From NCBI GenBank assembly GCA_937136415.1, contig CAKZOK010000134.1, positions 1-38,967 of the forward strand: DNA of 38,967 nt, written 5' to 3'. This document shows, piece after piece, positions 1 to 8,942 of the stretch (position 1 is the first letter of the stretch; each line of letters begins with the position of its first letter). The notes beneath the pieces are model-generated. The model saw nothing but the letters and a program-made list of their open reading frames with translations, was not told where the DNA came from and made no database searches. This DNA comes from an uncultured Cytophagales bacterium (GTDB taxonomy: Bacteria; Bacteroidota; Bacteroidia; Cytophagales; Bernardetiaceae). The translations under genes were made by a program, and so were the position numbers.

Positions 1-58
1 TTTGAAAAAAGAACAAAAAAAGCCGTTGTTGTGTCTTTAGTTTCGGCTTGCCGTTACG

Positions 59-313
59 ATGACCAACAACAGAAATACGGACAGAACTAAAAACCTACGA
101 GGCAGAATAGCAGCCGTAAAAGTCTTTGAAGACGGACAAAACACAGGGGCAGCCACCTTCTACGACTACGACATACACGGAAATGTAGAAAAACTAGTAC
201 AAAGTCTGCCAGAGCTTGCTCCTAAAACAGTAGAGTACAGCTACGACCTTTTGAGTGGAAACGTACACCGTGTTACCTACCAAAAAGGACAAACCGACCA
301 GTTTATGCATAGG
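59..313 (+). pseudogene. RHS/YD-repeat protein fragment
   Basis: This stretch encodes part of an RHS core. The phrases NLRGRIAAVKVFEDG, FYDYDIHGNVEKL, VEYSYDLLSGNVHRVTY and TDQFMHRY match the YD-repeat pattern of Bacteroidota RHS proteins, which form a cocoon-shaped shell around a C-terminal toxin. The reading frame begins without a convincing start and RHS-like sequence stops at HRY, where a GC-rich repeat begins at 314. The open frame then continues only through repeat sequence and into the 3' end of the opposite-strand lipoprotein gene. It is a remnant, not a working gene. A second RHS fragment from a later part of the same consensus lies at 26383-26628. The family is clear, but the original boundaries cannot be recovered. 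Confidence 0.75.
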
Positions 314-443
314 TACGCCCAACATTTGTTTTTTTGTTTGGCTATTGGAACGCTACGCCGAACGGTCGTAGTCATCGCTGCGCTAAAGACTACGCCCAAC
401 ACTTGTTTTTTTTTGTTTGGCTATGGAACGCTACGCCGAACGG
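314..443. repeat. GC-rich dispersed repeat, two units in tandem
   Basis: Two near-identical units occupy 314-365 and 391-443. Each runs from TACGCCCAACA through a T-rich stretch and TTTGGCTAT to GGAACGCTACGCCGAACGG. They are joined by a 25-base link (366-390, TCGTAGTCATCGC then TGCGCTAAAGAC). The link plus the next bases (about 364-400) is the same core found in both orientations at 25481-25543, 25762-25825 and 26658-26720. The unit itself recurs in reverse at 26616-26666. Its GC content is far above its surroundings. It interrupts an RHS fragment, as does the copy at 26616. Confidence 0.85.
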
Positions 444-457
444 AGGAAAAAAATTCA

Positions 458-1276
458 TTAATTTTGTACATCTTTAATCTCTTCATAATAAATATATTCA
501 GCTGTATATTTATTTTTATCAAATTTTAATACTACTTCTGAATCATTCTCTTCTGTTTGAAATGATGTATGAATTTTAAGTTTTATGTTTGTTCCTTCAA
601 TTATAGCTGAATAAATATTATCATACATACCCTCATTACTTTGGAGTTGAAACAATGGATATTTATTGTTTATCCGACCCTTTTTAGAATATTTATTGGG
701 AATAAAATCAACAATTCCAAAAAAATTGTTTGCACTGTCCTTTATTACAATTGGTCGATACATCGGACACCCCATAAAGTCATTTTGATATTCAAGTGCT
801 ACTGCAAAATGCTCTGTTGTTAAAATTTCTACCTTTTTATTATTTATTGTAAAGTCAATACCTTGTTCTGAGCTTTGAATCTTATAAACTTGCTTTCCAT
901 TAACTATTCCTTCTTTATTTTCAAACTTAATTTTTACATACCAAAACGCATCACAAATATCATTTTTTTGATTAAATAAACTATCTGAAACTCCCACGAT
1001 ATCAATAATTTTTCCTGTCCAATCTGAAATATCATCAATTTTTTTTAAATCATTATTAAGCAGTTCAATTTTATCACCAATTAAAACAGCTTGAGTATTC
1101 AACTTTTTGAATTTAATTTTTTTTGTTACATTGTTATTTTTCTCAATTTTTGTAGATTTTATATCAGTTGTGACCAACTCTTTTTCTTGATAAATTTGCG
1201 CTTTAGTTTCTTTATTCTGTGGCTTTGAACAAGCAAAAATACATAGAGTGATAAATGGCATTAAGTATTTTTTCAT
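458..1276 (-). CDS. Predicted lipoprotein with SH3-like segment, unknown function
   Basis: The protein has 272 residues from the ATG at 1276. A TTG six codons upstream also opens the frame but would sit awkwardly before the signal peptide. Residues 1-16 form a lipoprotein signal (MKKYLMPFITLCIFAC) with the lipid-attached cysteine at 16, so the protein probably sits on a membrane facing the periplasm or the outside. A low-complexity Lys/Asn-rich linker follows. A region ending in YVKIKFENKEGIVNGKQVYKI resembles a bacterial SH3 strand pattern. I do not recognise the C-terminal half. It lies convergent to the RHS fragment and its 3' end overlaps the tail of that frame. Whether it has any link to the lost RHS system is unknown. 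Confidence 0.7.
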   Translation of the reverse strand: MKKYLMPFITLCIFACSKPQNKETKAQIYQEKELVTTDIKSTKIEKNNNVTKKIKFKKLNTQAVLIGDKIELLNNDLKKIDDISDWTGKIIDIVGVSDSLFNQKNDICDAFWYVKIKFENKEGIVNGKQVYKIQSSEQGIDFTINNKKVEILTTEHFAVALEYQNDFMGCPMYRPIVIKDSANNFFGIVDFIPNKYSKKGRINNKYPLFQLQSNEGMYDNIYSAIIEGTNIKLKIHTSFQTEENDSEVVLKFDKNKYTAEYIYYEEIKDVQN

Positions 1277-1396
1277 TTGTCTTGTTTTTGGCAAACTTTA
1301 GAAATCTAAAATATTGATTTGTTTGCTCAATGTTGTTAAGTTAGAAATTAGTTAAAAAATGAGTAATCATTTAGATATTTGTCTTTTAGTTACAGA

Positions 1397-2650
1397 TTAA
1401 ACCGAACGCATGGCTTCCACAGGGTCAAGTTTTGCAGCCAAAAGAGCAGGAATAATTCCAGCAATGATACCAATAATTGTGGCAACACTCACTCCCAAAA
1501 TCATATTTTTGATAGAAAGTGAAATCACAAAAGTATCACTAGAAAATAAGGACAGAAAAGAAACTAAAATAAGCCCTCCAATTCCTCCAATAATACAAAG
1601 TAAGACAGCTTCTAATAAAAATTGCCACAAAATAAACGCCCTTTTTGCACCTAAAGCCTTCTGAACACCAATAAGAGAAGTGCGCTCTTTTACAGAAACA
1701 AACATAATATTTGCAATTCCAAAACCCCCTACCAACATGGAAAAACTACCAATTACCCAACCAGCAAGTGTAAGAACACCAATTACACCATCTAAAAAAA
1801 CGGCAAATTGTTCGGGGCGATTAAGAGCAAAGTTTTCCTCTTGTTTGGGTCGTAACCCTCTTTTTATTCGTAGAAGACCTGTAATTTCTCCCTCTACATT
1901 TTGCATTTTTTTATCTTTTTCTTTTCCTTTTATAGAAATTGTTGGCTGAATACCTGTTTTTCCTTCAGGAAACATCTTGGCTAAAGTATAATAGGGCATA
2001 ATGGTAATATTATCATTACTTGGAGCATCTAAAAGATTATCCCCTTGTTTTTTCAGTACTCCTATTATTCTGAATTTTCTACCTTTTAATTTAATAATTT
2101 TATCAATGATAGTTTCTACCTTTTCAGTCCCAAATAAATCTTGTGCGACTGTATTTCCTAAAATGACTACTTCGACAGCTCTATCTATTTCAATTTGAGT
2201 AAAATACCTTCCATACTGAATTGGAATATCACTAACTATATTGTGCTGATATGTGATTCCTTGCGCAACCAAACCAGAAAGGCTATTTTTTTTGTATTTT
2301 GCCGTAAACCCTCCACGAGTAGCAAAAACAGAGATAGCTTTTGCATGTGTTAAGTTTTTTTCTAAAAAATCAAATTCCTCCATACTTGGTGTAGGACGAT
2401 TTATGTATTTCCACCATGGATAATTAGAAGAAAATGTCCATGGCATTTTTTGGACATAAATTACACTTTCACCCAAAAAAGACAAACTTCCTTTTATTCC
2501 TTTTTCTAATGAATCAACAAAAGTAAGAACACCAATGATGGCAAAAATACCAATCGTTACTCCTAAAAGAGAAAGTAATGTTCGTAATAAATTACTTTTT
2601 AAAGCTCCTAATGCCATTGAAAGACTTTCTAACCACAAAGAGAAATTCAT
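1397..2650 (-). CDS. ABC transporter permease, MacB/FtsX type
   Basis: The protein has 417 residues with the classic MacB/LolC layout. A transmembrane helix at about 21-45 is followed by a periplasmic MacB_PCD domain (about 46-290). Three helices near 293-320, 345-367 and 385-407 form the FtsX domain, and the protein ends LAAKLDPVEAMRSV, a strong family signature. Members drive periplasmic mechanotransmission for lipoprotein, macrolide or peptide export and need a separate MacB-type ATPase. None is encoded next to it: the following gene upstream is an oligopeptide-type ATPase of another family. The start at 2650 (MNFSLWLESLSMALGAL) is typical. The substrate is unknown. Confidence 0.88.
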   Translation of the reverse strand: MNFSLWLESLSMALGALKSNLLRTLLSLLGVTIGIFAIIGVLTFVDSLEKGIKGSLSFLGESVIYVQKMPWTFSSNYPWWKYINRPTPSMEEFDFLEKNLTHAKAISVFATRGGFTAKYKKNSLSGLVAQGITYQHNIVSDIPIQYGRYFTQIEIDRAVEVVILGNTVAQDLFGTEKVETIIDKIIKLKGRKFRIIGVLKKQGDNLLDAPSNDNITIMPYYTLAKMFPEGKTGIQPTISIKGKEKDKKMQNVEGEITGLLRIKRGLRPKQEENFALNRPEQFAVFLDGVIGVLTLAGWVIGSFSMLVGGFGIANIMFVSVKERTSLIGVQKALGAKRAFILWQFLLEAVLLCIIGGIGGLILVSFLSLFSSDTFVISLSIKNMILGVSVATIIGIIAGIIPALLAAKLDPVEAMRSV

Positions 2651-2693
2651 ATATTTTTTTATATATTTTTCGCACCTTAAAAGATACAGTACA

Positions 2694-2760
2694 CTTTCTC
2701 ACGCTAAAGCGTAAGTTATAGTTTAGACGTAAGTATCCATTATTGTAAAAATATTACAAT
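2694..2760. other. Intergenic palindromes between the ATPase and permease genes
   Basis: Two inverted repeats lie in the 122-bp gap. ACGCTAAAGCGT is a perfect palindrome around 2701-2712. ATTGTAA at 2742-2748 pairs with TTACAAT at 2754-2760 across a 5-base spacer. The second could weakly terminate the minus-strand ATPase transcript, whose stop codon lies at 2773. Neither has a good T-tract, so their function is unsettled. Confidence 0.35.
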
Positions 2761-2772
2761 TTGGAACAAAAC

Positions 2773-4593
2773 TTAACTCGTTTTTTGCAACTTTCTTTTA
2801 AGCATAATTCTTCTAATTGTATCCAAATCGCCTCTAGGAATTGCTTCTATTAATTGTCTTGTATAAGCTCTCTTTGGCTTGTCATAAATATCTTCTGAAA
2901 AGCCCATTTCTACAATTTGTCCTTCTTTCATTACCAAAATACGGTCTGCAATAAATTTAACGACAGCCAAATCGTGTGAAATAAAAATATAAGTAAGATT
3001 AAATTTTGCTTTTAATTCATTCAAAAGGTTCAAAACTTGCGCTTGCACCGAAACATCTAGTGCTGAAACAGACTCATCACAAATAATAAATTTGGGCTGT
3101 AAGGCAAGCGCACGAGCAATACAAATTCGCTGACGCTGCCCACCCGAAAACTCATGAGGGTAACGATTAAAATGATAAGCATTTAGGTTTACAGTTTCTA
3201 AAAGCTCAATAACATAGGCTCTTCTTTCTTTTTCATTATTCATAATTGAATGAATACGCATTGGTTCCATTATAATTTCTCCAATAGTCATTCTTGGATT
3301 AAGTGAGCCATAAGGGTCTTGAAATACAATTTGCATATCTTTTCTGATGGCACGCATTTCTTTTTGACTGAGCTGCAAAATATTTTTGCCTTCAAAAATT
3401 ACTTCTCCTGAAGTAGGTTCTATTAATCTCAATAGGCTTCTTCCTAAGGTAGATTTTCCACAACCTGACTCGCCCACCAAACCCAATATTTCACCTGGAT
3501 AAACATCAAAAGAAACATCGTTTACAGCTCTTACTGTTTCTTTTTTACTTGAAAATATTCCTTTTTTCTTTATAAATTCTTTACTAAGATTTTTGATTTG
3601 TAATAAAGGAGTTTGTTGAATTAATCTTTCGTGGTGCTTTCTTAGTTCGGCATCACTTTGAAAATTTAACATTAATGCTTGTCCTACTGATTGAAATTTG
3701 GCTTCTGTAATTTCTGAAATATTTCCATGTTCGTCGGTTGCCATAAAATCTGAAACGACAGGCAAAACACGCAATTTTAAATCTAAACGAGGACGGCATG
3801 CCAAAAGCCCTTTTGTGTATGGATGTTGAGGATTCGAAAAAATATCCCAAACAGCTCCCTCTTCTACTATTTGCCCTTGATACATCACAATTATTCGGTC
3901 AGCAAACTCTGCCACCACTCCCAAATCGTGTGTAATAAAAACAACAGACATATCTTCGGTTTCTCTAAGCTCTCTCAAAATCTCTAAAATAGCAGCCTGT
4001 ACGGTTACATCAAGTGCTGTTGTTGGTTCGTCTGCGATGAGCAAAAGAGGATTACAGGCAAGTGCCATGGCTATCATCACACGCTGTTTTTGCCCTCCTG
4101 ATATTTCGTGAGGATAGGCATTATAAATACGCTCTGGATTACTAAGGTGTACTTTTTCGAAGAGATGTAATACTCTTGCTTTTGCTGATTTTATCGTAGT
4201 TTCTTGATGCCTTATTATAGATTCTACTACTTGATTTCCACAGGTAAAAACAGGGTTTAGGGAAGTCATTGGTTCTTGAAAAATCATTGAAATTTCATTT
4301 CCTCTAAGCTGGCGAAGTTTGTCAAAAGGTAATTGAAGTAGGTTTACTTCTCCGTATTGCCTTGAATTAAATAAAATTTCGCCCTCTGTATTGCAATAAG
4401 GAGGGTTGGGCAAAAGACGCATCATAGAAAGTGATGTAACTGTTTTGCCAGAACCTGACTCTCCAACAATACCGACTGTTTCTCCTTTTTTTAGTTTGAG
4501 ATTTATATTTTTTACAGCTTTATGTTGTCCATTTTCTCCATCAAAGATAACAGATAAATTATTTATTTCGATTAAGTTGGGATTGTTAGACAT
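2773..4593 (-). CDS. Fused two-domain oligopeptide/dipeptide-type ABC ATPase
   Basis: This 606-residue protein joins two complete ATP-binding domains of the DppD/DppF (OppD/OppF) family, as in GsiA and YejF. The first has Walker A GESGSGKT at 44-51, signature ISGGQ at 164-168, Walker B ending ADEP near 187-190, and the switch His at 222. The second has Walker A GESGCGKS at 374-381, signature FSGGQ at 482-486 and Walker B ICDES near 504-508. HPYTKGLL after the first domain and the corresponding tail of the second are typical of peptide importers. It would energise uptake of peptides or similar solutes through the inner membrane. No permease or binding protein of that system lies nearby, so its partners must be elsewhere. 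All catalytic motifs are intact. Confidence 0.92.
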   Translation of the reverse strand: MSNNPNLIEINNLSVIFDGENGQHKAVKNINLKLKKGETVGIVGESGSGKTVTSLSMMRLLPNPPYCNTEGEILFNSRQYGEVNLLQLPFDKLRQLRGNEISMIFQEPMTSLNPVFTCGNQVVESIIRHQETTIKSAKARVLHLFEKVHLSNPERIYNAYPHEISGGQKQRVMIAMALACNPLLLIADEPTTALDVTVQAAILEILRELRETEDMSVVFITHDLGVVAEFADRIIVMYQGQIVEEGAVWDIFSNPQHPYTKGLLACRPRLDLKLRVLPVVSDFMATDEHGNISEITEAKFQSVGQALMLNFQSDAELRKHHERLIQQTPLLQIKNLSKEFIKKKGIFSSKKETVRAVNDVSFDVYPGEILGLVGESGCGKSTLGRSLLRLIEPTSGEVIFEGKNILQLSQKEMRAIRKDMQIVFQDPYGSLNPRMTIGEIIMEPMRIHSIMNNEKERRAYVIELLETVNLNAYHFNRYPHEFSGGQRQRICIARALALQPKFIICDESVSALDVSVQAQVLNLLNELKAKFNLTYIFISHDLAVVKFIADRILVMKEGQIVEMGFSEDIYDKPKRAYTRQLIEAIPRGDLDTIRRIMLKRKLQKTS

Positions 4594-4747
4594 ATTAAAT
4601 GAGGTAAGAAGTCAGAAATCAAAAGTATGATGTCAGAAATTTGAAATAAGGTAAAAAGTCAAAAGTATTCTTTAATTCTACCTAAAAATAACTATATCTT
4701 GCTAATATATAAAAATATATCTTTTCTCTTTAATAAAAAAGAAAAAC

Positions 4748-7700
4748 TTATCCAATTTTGAACCCCATTATAAGTACATCATCTACTTGCTCTTCATTTT
4801 TTTTCCAATCTAAGAAGTAATTTTCAAGTTTTTCTTTTTGTTTAATATCTTCTAAATCAGCTATTTCTGTAAATAATGATTTCATTCTTTTTTTCATCAT
4901 TTTTCGTCCATTTTCTCCTCCAAACTGGTCTTGGTAGCCATCTGTACATAAGAAAATTGTTGTAGGTTGGTCTATTTTCAATGTATGATTTTGATAGACT
5001 CTTTCTTTTTCTGTTCCCCATTTTCCACCAATCGGAAATTTGTTTCCTGCAATATCTTTCAGTTTTCCATTTTGAACATAATATAAACGATTTTTAGCTC
5101 CTGCAAACTCCAACTCTTTAGTCTGTGTGTCATAAAAACATAGAGAAATATCCATCCCATCTTGATTTTTAGTTTCGGATTGTCGGAGAGCTGTCGAGAC
5201 TTTTTGATGAAGATTAGACAAGATAAGGGACGGAGTTGTGATTTTGTTTTCTACTACAATGTGATTGAGCATGTCATTTCCAATCATAGACATAAATGCT
5301 CCTGGAACGCCGTGTCCTGTACAATCGACAGCAGCAACAAAAATTTTATTTTCTATTTTGGCAAACCAATAAAAATCTCCACTTACCACGTTACAAGGAA
5401 GCCACAAAACAAAAGCTTCATTGAAAGCATTTTGAATCTCTTCGATGGGAGGAAGCATTGCTTTCTGAATCCGACTTGCATAATTAATACTAGATTTTAT
5501 ATTTTTATTTTTTAGAGTGATAGAGTGATTTTGTGTTACTATCTCATTGTTTATTTCTTCTAATTCTGCTGTTCTCTTTGCGACTATTTTTTCTAATCTA
5601 ATATTTATGTTTTTTAATCGTTTTAAGTTTAGTTTTATGATTATCCAAACTAAAACTATTAATAAAATAATATAGCAAACATAAGCGACCAACGTTTTGT
5701 AAAAAGGTGGTTTTATTTTAAAAGTATATCGCTCAATTTGGCTTTTTTTGCCATATATATTTTTAGCCTCTACCTCAAAAGAATACTTTCCTTTATCCAA
5801 ATTTGTATATTCTTTTTTCGTTTCGGTTGTCCATTCAGACCATTTTTTGTCATATCCATTTAGTTTGTGTCTAAATAAGGTATTTTGTTCGTCTAAAGAG
5901 TTATTTGAGCTATAAAAAAAGGTAAACGAGTTTTGTTGATATGAAAATATTAGGTTCTTGTTTTTGCTTGTATATCTTTCATCAAAAATTACGGAATCGG
6001 CTTGTACTACCTTTCGAATGAATACATTAAATTCTGATTTTTGGTAGTTACTATTTGTCAAATCCAAATAAAAAACCCCTTCTGATGTACCTAAGCCAAT
6101 TTTATTTTTTTGTTTTACTTCAAAAAATGATTTAATAGAAATAAAATTTTCTGTGAGCCTAGCCGTGGGAAGTTGTTTGCTCATATTTGTCTTAGTATTA
6201 AATAGATAATGTTTTACTTCGTCTTCTTTTATGCACCTAATTACAATATTTGAATCATTGATATTAAATATTTTTGAAAAGATATTTCCTTTTTTTTGTA
6301 AAGTATTAATTGTTGTGTGAGGCTGAAATTTTGCATCTTTCCATGTGTAAATGGCTTGGTGAGTAACTACAAATACATCATTATTATGAATTTCAATGTT
6401 TTTTATATTTAAGTCAGAGTTTATTTTTTTGTCTTCTAAAAAGTCTTTTTCTTCAAAAAGATGTACTTTGCCTGCGTCATCTAAAACAAAGAGTAAATTA
6501 TCTTTCATTACCAATCCACTTGTAGTTATATCTGGCACAACTTGAACAAAATTCTTTTTTCCATTTTTCAGAATATCTAATTGATAAACTCCTTTTTGAT
6601 TGATTATACCCACATACAGCCTGTTTGGAGTGATTGAAGACGGAATAATATAATTTACAGAAGTAGTTGTATTTACATATTCTGTCCAAAATGTATCTTT
6701 GATTTGATTAATTCCAGTATTGGTAATAGCTAAAAACAATGTATCCTCAAAAACAGGAAAGGTTTGCATTTTCCACGTTTGAAATGCTTTTCCTTTTATA
6801 ATTGAAAAACGATTTTCATGTGTATTATAATAAAAAACACCGTTTGTAGAACTGACATACAGCAATCCATTTTGGTTTTTGGCATGAGTTACAACTCCTG
6901 TAATGCCTTGTTTTTCTCCGTGTTGCAAAAAAGGAGAGGCTGTTTCTATTTTTGCTATTCCTTTTCCAAGGGCAAGCCACAAATTATTTTGATTATCCAA
7001 TTCTGCTGCATATACCTTGTTAGTTATTCCCTCTGTTTGTTTGTATTGAAATATTTTTTTTCCTTCTTGATTCATGCAAATTATCCCATGACGAAGTGTA
7101 GAAATATAATAATTTCCATCACTTCCAATAACTCCATGACAAATAGAATTCATTTCCTCTTCTGTAAGTTCGGTTTCAAAATCTCTGAACTCATTTTTTT
7201 GAGGATTATAAATAGAAAAAACAGCATGTTGTTTGGCAACTATAACTTCACCTTTTTGCGTTTTGGGATAAGGCAACATAAAAAAAATGTTATTTTTTTT
7301 TATCCATTCTTCTTTAAAAATCAACTTTAACTCTTCGCCCTCTAACTTTTTCAACCCTGCCCCTTTATCCAATACATACACTTTGTTTTCTACATAATAT
7401 ACCAAATAAAAATATTTTCCATCTGTTTTCCATTTTTTTATTTTATTGTTTTTGTACCTAAATATATACTTGTCAGTACAAAAAAACACTCCTTGTGGTG
7501 TAGTTTTAACTTGCCATATTTCCCCAAAATTCCTGTCTTCTTTGTTTAATAAATTTAATAAAGAAACAAACATTAATTTTCCAGTAGAGTCAGGTTCTAA
7601 TTTACCCATTTGGTTTATAGTACCAATAAAAACAGTTCCATTTTCATCAATATCTAAAGTTCTTATAAAATCAGTATTAGGAATTTTGATAGTGCGCCAA

Positions 7701-7915
7701 TTTCTCCCATCAAATTGTATTACTCCTAGTGCATTGGCAAAATAAAGAATACCATTTTTATCCTTTCTAACAGCCGTGTTTATATCTCCTGCTTGATATT
7801 CTTTTGGAGAATATAGACGAGTAAAATGTATTGCTTGAGGGGTTGTGGTTTGAGCATTTACAATGGAGCTTATGCAAGGAATTATGATTGTAAAGACAAA
7901 TAATAATATTTTCAT
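4748..7915 (-). CDS. Membrane sensor PP2C (SpoIIE/RsbU-type) serine phosphatase with propeller and Y_Y_Y domains
   Basis: I chose the ATG at 7915, 13 codons inside the longest frame, because it begins a clean signal peptide (MKILLFVFTIIIPC, cleavage after VNAQ). A long extracytoplasmic region of beta-propeller-like repeats follows, then a Y_Y_Y domain (GKYSFEVEAKNIYGK), one transmembrane helix near residue 755 of the longest frame, a short coiled coil, and a cytoplasmic PP2C phosphatase from about residue 820. The metal-binding acidic residues are present in SGDFYW, DCTGHG, CTDGYQDQ and VDDV. The family dephosphorylates anti-sigma-antagonist-like proteins in partner-switching pathways. It is paralogous to the 1319-residue protein at 19148 but lacks the GAF domain. 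The 3' end matches a remnant at 8228-8284. Confidence 0.88.
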   Translation of the reverse strand: MKILLFVFTIIIPCISSIVNAQTTTPQAIHFTRLYSPKEYQAGDINTAVRKDKNGILYFANALGVIQFDGRNWRTIKIPNTDFIRTLDIDENGTVFIGTINQMGKLEPDSTGKLMFVSLLNLLNKEDRNFGEIWQVKTTPQGVFFCTDKYIFRYKNNKIKKWKTDGKYFYLVYYVENKVYVLDKGAGLKKLEGEELKLIFKEEWIKKNNIFFMLPYPKTQKGEVIVAKQHAVFSIYNPQKNEFRDFETELTEEEMNSICHGVIGSDGNYYISTLRHGIICMNQEGKKIFQYKQTEGITNKVYAAELDNQNNLWLALGKGIAKIETASPFLQHGEKQGITGVVTHAKNQNGLLYVSSTNGVFYYNTHENRFSIIKGKAFQTWKMQTFPVFEDTLFLAITNTGINQIKDTFWTEYVNTTTSVNYIIPSSITPNRLYVGIINQKGVYQLDILKNGKKNFVQVVPDITTSGLVMKDNLLFVLDDAGKVHLFEEKDFLEDKKINSDLNIKNIEIHNNDVFVVTHQAIYTWKDAKFQPHTTINTLQKKGNIFSKIFNINDSNIVIRCIKEDEVKHYLFNTKTNMSKQLPTARLTENFISIKSFFEVKQKNKIGLGTSEGVFYLDLTNSNYQKSEFNVFIRKVVQADSVIFDERYTSKNKNLIFSYQQNSFTFFYSSNNSLDEQNTLFRHKLNGYDKKWSEWTTETKKEYTNLDKGKYSFEVEAKNIYGKKSQIERYTFKIKPPFYKTLVAYVCYIILLIVLVWIIIKLNLKRLKNINIRLEKIVAKRTAELEEINNEIVTQNHSITLKNKNIKSSINYASRIQKAMLPPIEEIQNAFNEAFVLWLPCNVVSGDFYWFAKIENKIFVAAVDCTGHGVPGAFMSMIGNDMLNHIVVENKITTPSLILSNLHQKVSTALRQSETKNQDGMDISLCFYDTQTKELEFAGAKNRLYYVQNGKLKDIAGNKFPIGGKWGTEKERVYQNHTLKIDQPTTIFLCTDGYQDQFGGENGRKMMKKRMKSLFTEIADLEDIKQKEKLENYFLDWKKNEEQVDDVLIMGFKIG

Positions 7916-8034
7916 TTTGTGTTGAGGAATAAACAATGTGAATAAATCATACATAATTAGATGTTACAATTATTTATGTTTGGAAACAATTTTTTTGACT
8001 TATAGAGTTTTGAGTGATAAGTACGTTTTCATAA

Positions 8035-8151
8035 TTAGTTTATATTAAATTGTGAAAATATGTTCTTAAGTTTTTCCTCTACTCCTCCAGTTATTTTAGC
8101 ATCATCTAAATAGTAGGTTTTGATTTGTTTAATTTCTGTAAAAATATTCAT
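8035..8151 (-). CDS. Possible 38-residue small protein
   Basis: An ATG at 8151 opens a frame beginning MNIFTEIKQIKTYYLDDAK and ending FSQFNIN. The composition is charged and protein-like, but there is no match I recognise. It lies downstream of a hairpin that would end transcription from the right, in the decayed area beside a PP2C gene tail. It could equally be chance or debris. Confidence 0.2.
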   Translation of the reverse strand: MNIFTEIKQIKTYYLDDAKITGGVEEKLKNIFSQFNIN

Positions 8152-8169
8152 AATAATTGAAATAAAAAT

Positions 8170-8212
8170 AAATTAGGCTATATTTTTTAACCAAAAAAAT
8201 ATAGCCTAATTT
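8170..8212 (-). terminator. Strong hairpin, probable terminator retained from a lost gene
   Basis: Bases 8170-8188 pair perfectly with 8194-8212 (19 bp, stem core AAATTAGGCTATA) around a 5-base loop. On the minus strand the stem is followed by a T-rich run, as in a Rho-independent terminator. It stands directly downstream of the PP2C gene tail at 8228-8284, so it most likely ended that gene. Confidence 0.7.
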
Positions 8213-8227
8213 CAAGAAAAAATAACT

Positions 8228-8284
8228 TTATCCAATTTTGAACCCCATTATAAGTACATCATCTACTTGCTTTTCATTTTTTTT
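8228..8284 (-). pseudogene. C-terminal tail of a lost PP2C phosphatase gene
   Basis: These 57 bases match 4748-4804, the 3' end of the PP2C gene, with a single difference. They encode KNEKQVDDVLIMGFKIG and a stop codon. That includes the final metal-binding Asp pair but none of the rest of the domain. Beyond 8284 the similarity ends abruptly. It is the leftover of a deleted tandem paralogue or of a recombination event. Confidence 0.8.
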
Positions 8285-8327
8285 GTAGAAAAAAAATAGA
8301 TTTTATTAGGAATCATTCCATAATGTG

Positions 8328-8335
8328 TACTTTTG
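8328..8335 (+). promoter_or_regulatory. Bacteroidota -7 box before the cytochrome-like gene
   Basis: TACTTTTG fits the TAnnTTTG consensus. It predicts transcription starting near 8340, inside the longest open frame but upstream of the ATG at 8374. This supports the later start. The -33 element is weak. Confidence 0.5.
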
Positions 8336-8373
8336 TATTTTCAAAAACAAATAATTATTTACATTTATTATCA

Positions 8374-8904
8374 ATGAAGATTTCGCTTGCTATTTTGGCT
8401 ACTATTTTTATAATATCTTTCTTTTTTCAACAATACAAAATTCATTCTTTACATAAAGAATTAGATAAATTAGAGATGATTCAAGCCAAACAGATGGAAA
8501 TAAATCAACCATTTATAAGACTAGAAAAAGAACACTATGAACTCGCTATTACAATGGCTAGAATGCAAAATTATACTCAAAAATTATATTTTGCAGGACA
8601 AAATGAAAACTGGAAATTAGCGCAATTTTATACTCACGAACTAGAAGAAGCAATGGAGGATATAATTGACCATAAAGTAACCGATGAGGGAAAAGATATA
8701 AGTTCTTTGGTCAAAAAAATGGCTTTTCCTAAAATAAAAAAGATAGAAAATGCTATTACTGCACAAAATGAAGTTGATTTTGTAGAAGGTTATCAATTAC
8801 TTTTACGTGCTTGTAACAACTGTCATGTAGCAAGTAATCACGAGTTTATTAAAATTATAACGCCAAAAAATGAGGCATTTATTAATCAAGATTTTAAAAA
8901 ATAA
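8374..8904 (+). CDS. Membrane-anchored c-type-cytochrome-like protein
   Basis: From the ATG at 8374 the product has 176 residues. A start at 8323 is possible in frame, but the promoter box at 8328 lies inside it. An N-terminal hydrophobic stretch (MKISLAILATIFIISFFF) is an uncleaved anchor or signal peptide. The rest looks helical and ends with CNNCH at 147-151, the heme c attachment motif, so the protein is probably a periplasmic four-helix cytochrome c'-like electron carrier or sensor. The C-terminal position of the motif matches the cytochrome c' pattern, but overall similarity cannot be judged by eye. The FecCD permease gene begins 38 bases downstream, so the two are probably co-transcribed. 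Confidence 0.65.
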   Translation: MKISLAILATIFIISFFFQQYKIHSLHKELDKLEMIQAKQMEINQPFIRLEKEHYELAITMARMQNYTQKLYFAGQNENWKLAQFYTHELEEAMEDIIDHKVTDEGKDISSLVKKMAFPKIKKIENAITAQNEVDFVEGYQLLLRACNNCHVASNHEFIKIITPKNEAFINQDFKK

Positions 8905-8942
8905 TCATTTTTTATTTCTCAATTCCTATTCCCTAAAGAAAT

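Noticed and set aside
4600..4670. Direct repeats of AAGTC..AAAAGTAT before the ABC ATPase start
   Set aside because: Short, imperfect, AT-rich repeats without inverted structure or spacing regularity, so not a CRISPR or clear binding-site array.
6818..7330. 170-residue open frame antisense to the PP2C sensor
   Set aside because: Its Cys/Phe/Ile-rich composition and lack of any domain mark it as the complement of propeller coding sequence.
8323..8373. Upstream start of the cytochrome-like gene
   Set aside because: The -7 box TACTTTTG at 8328 lies inside it, and the signal anchor begins only at the ATG at 8374.
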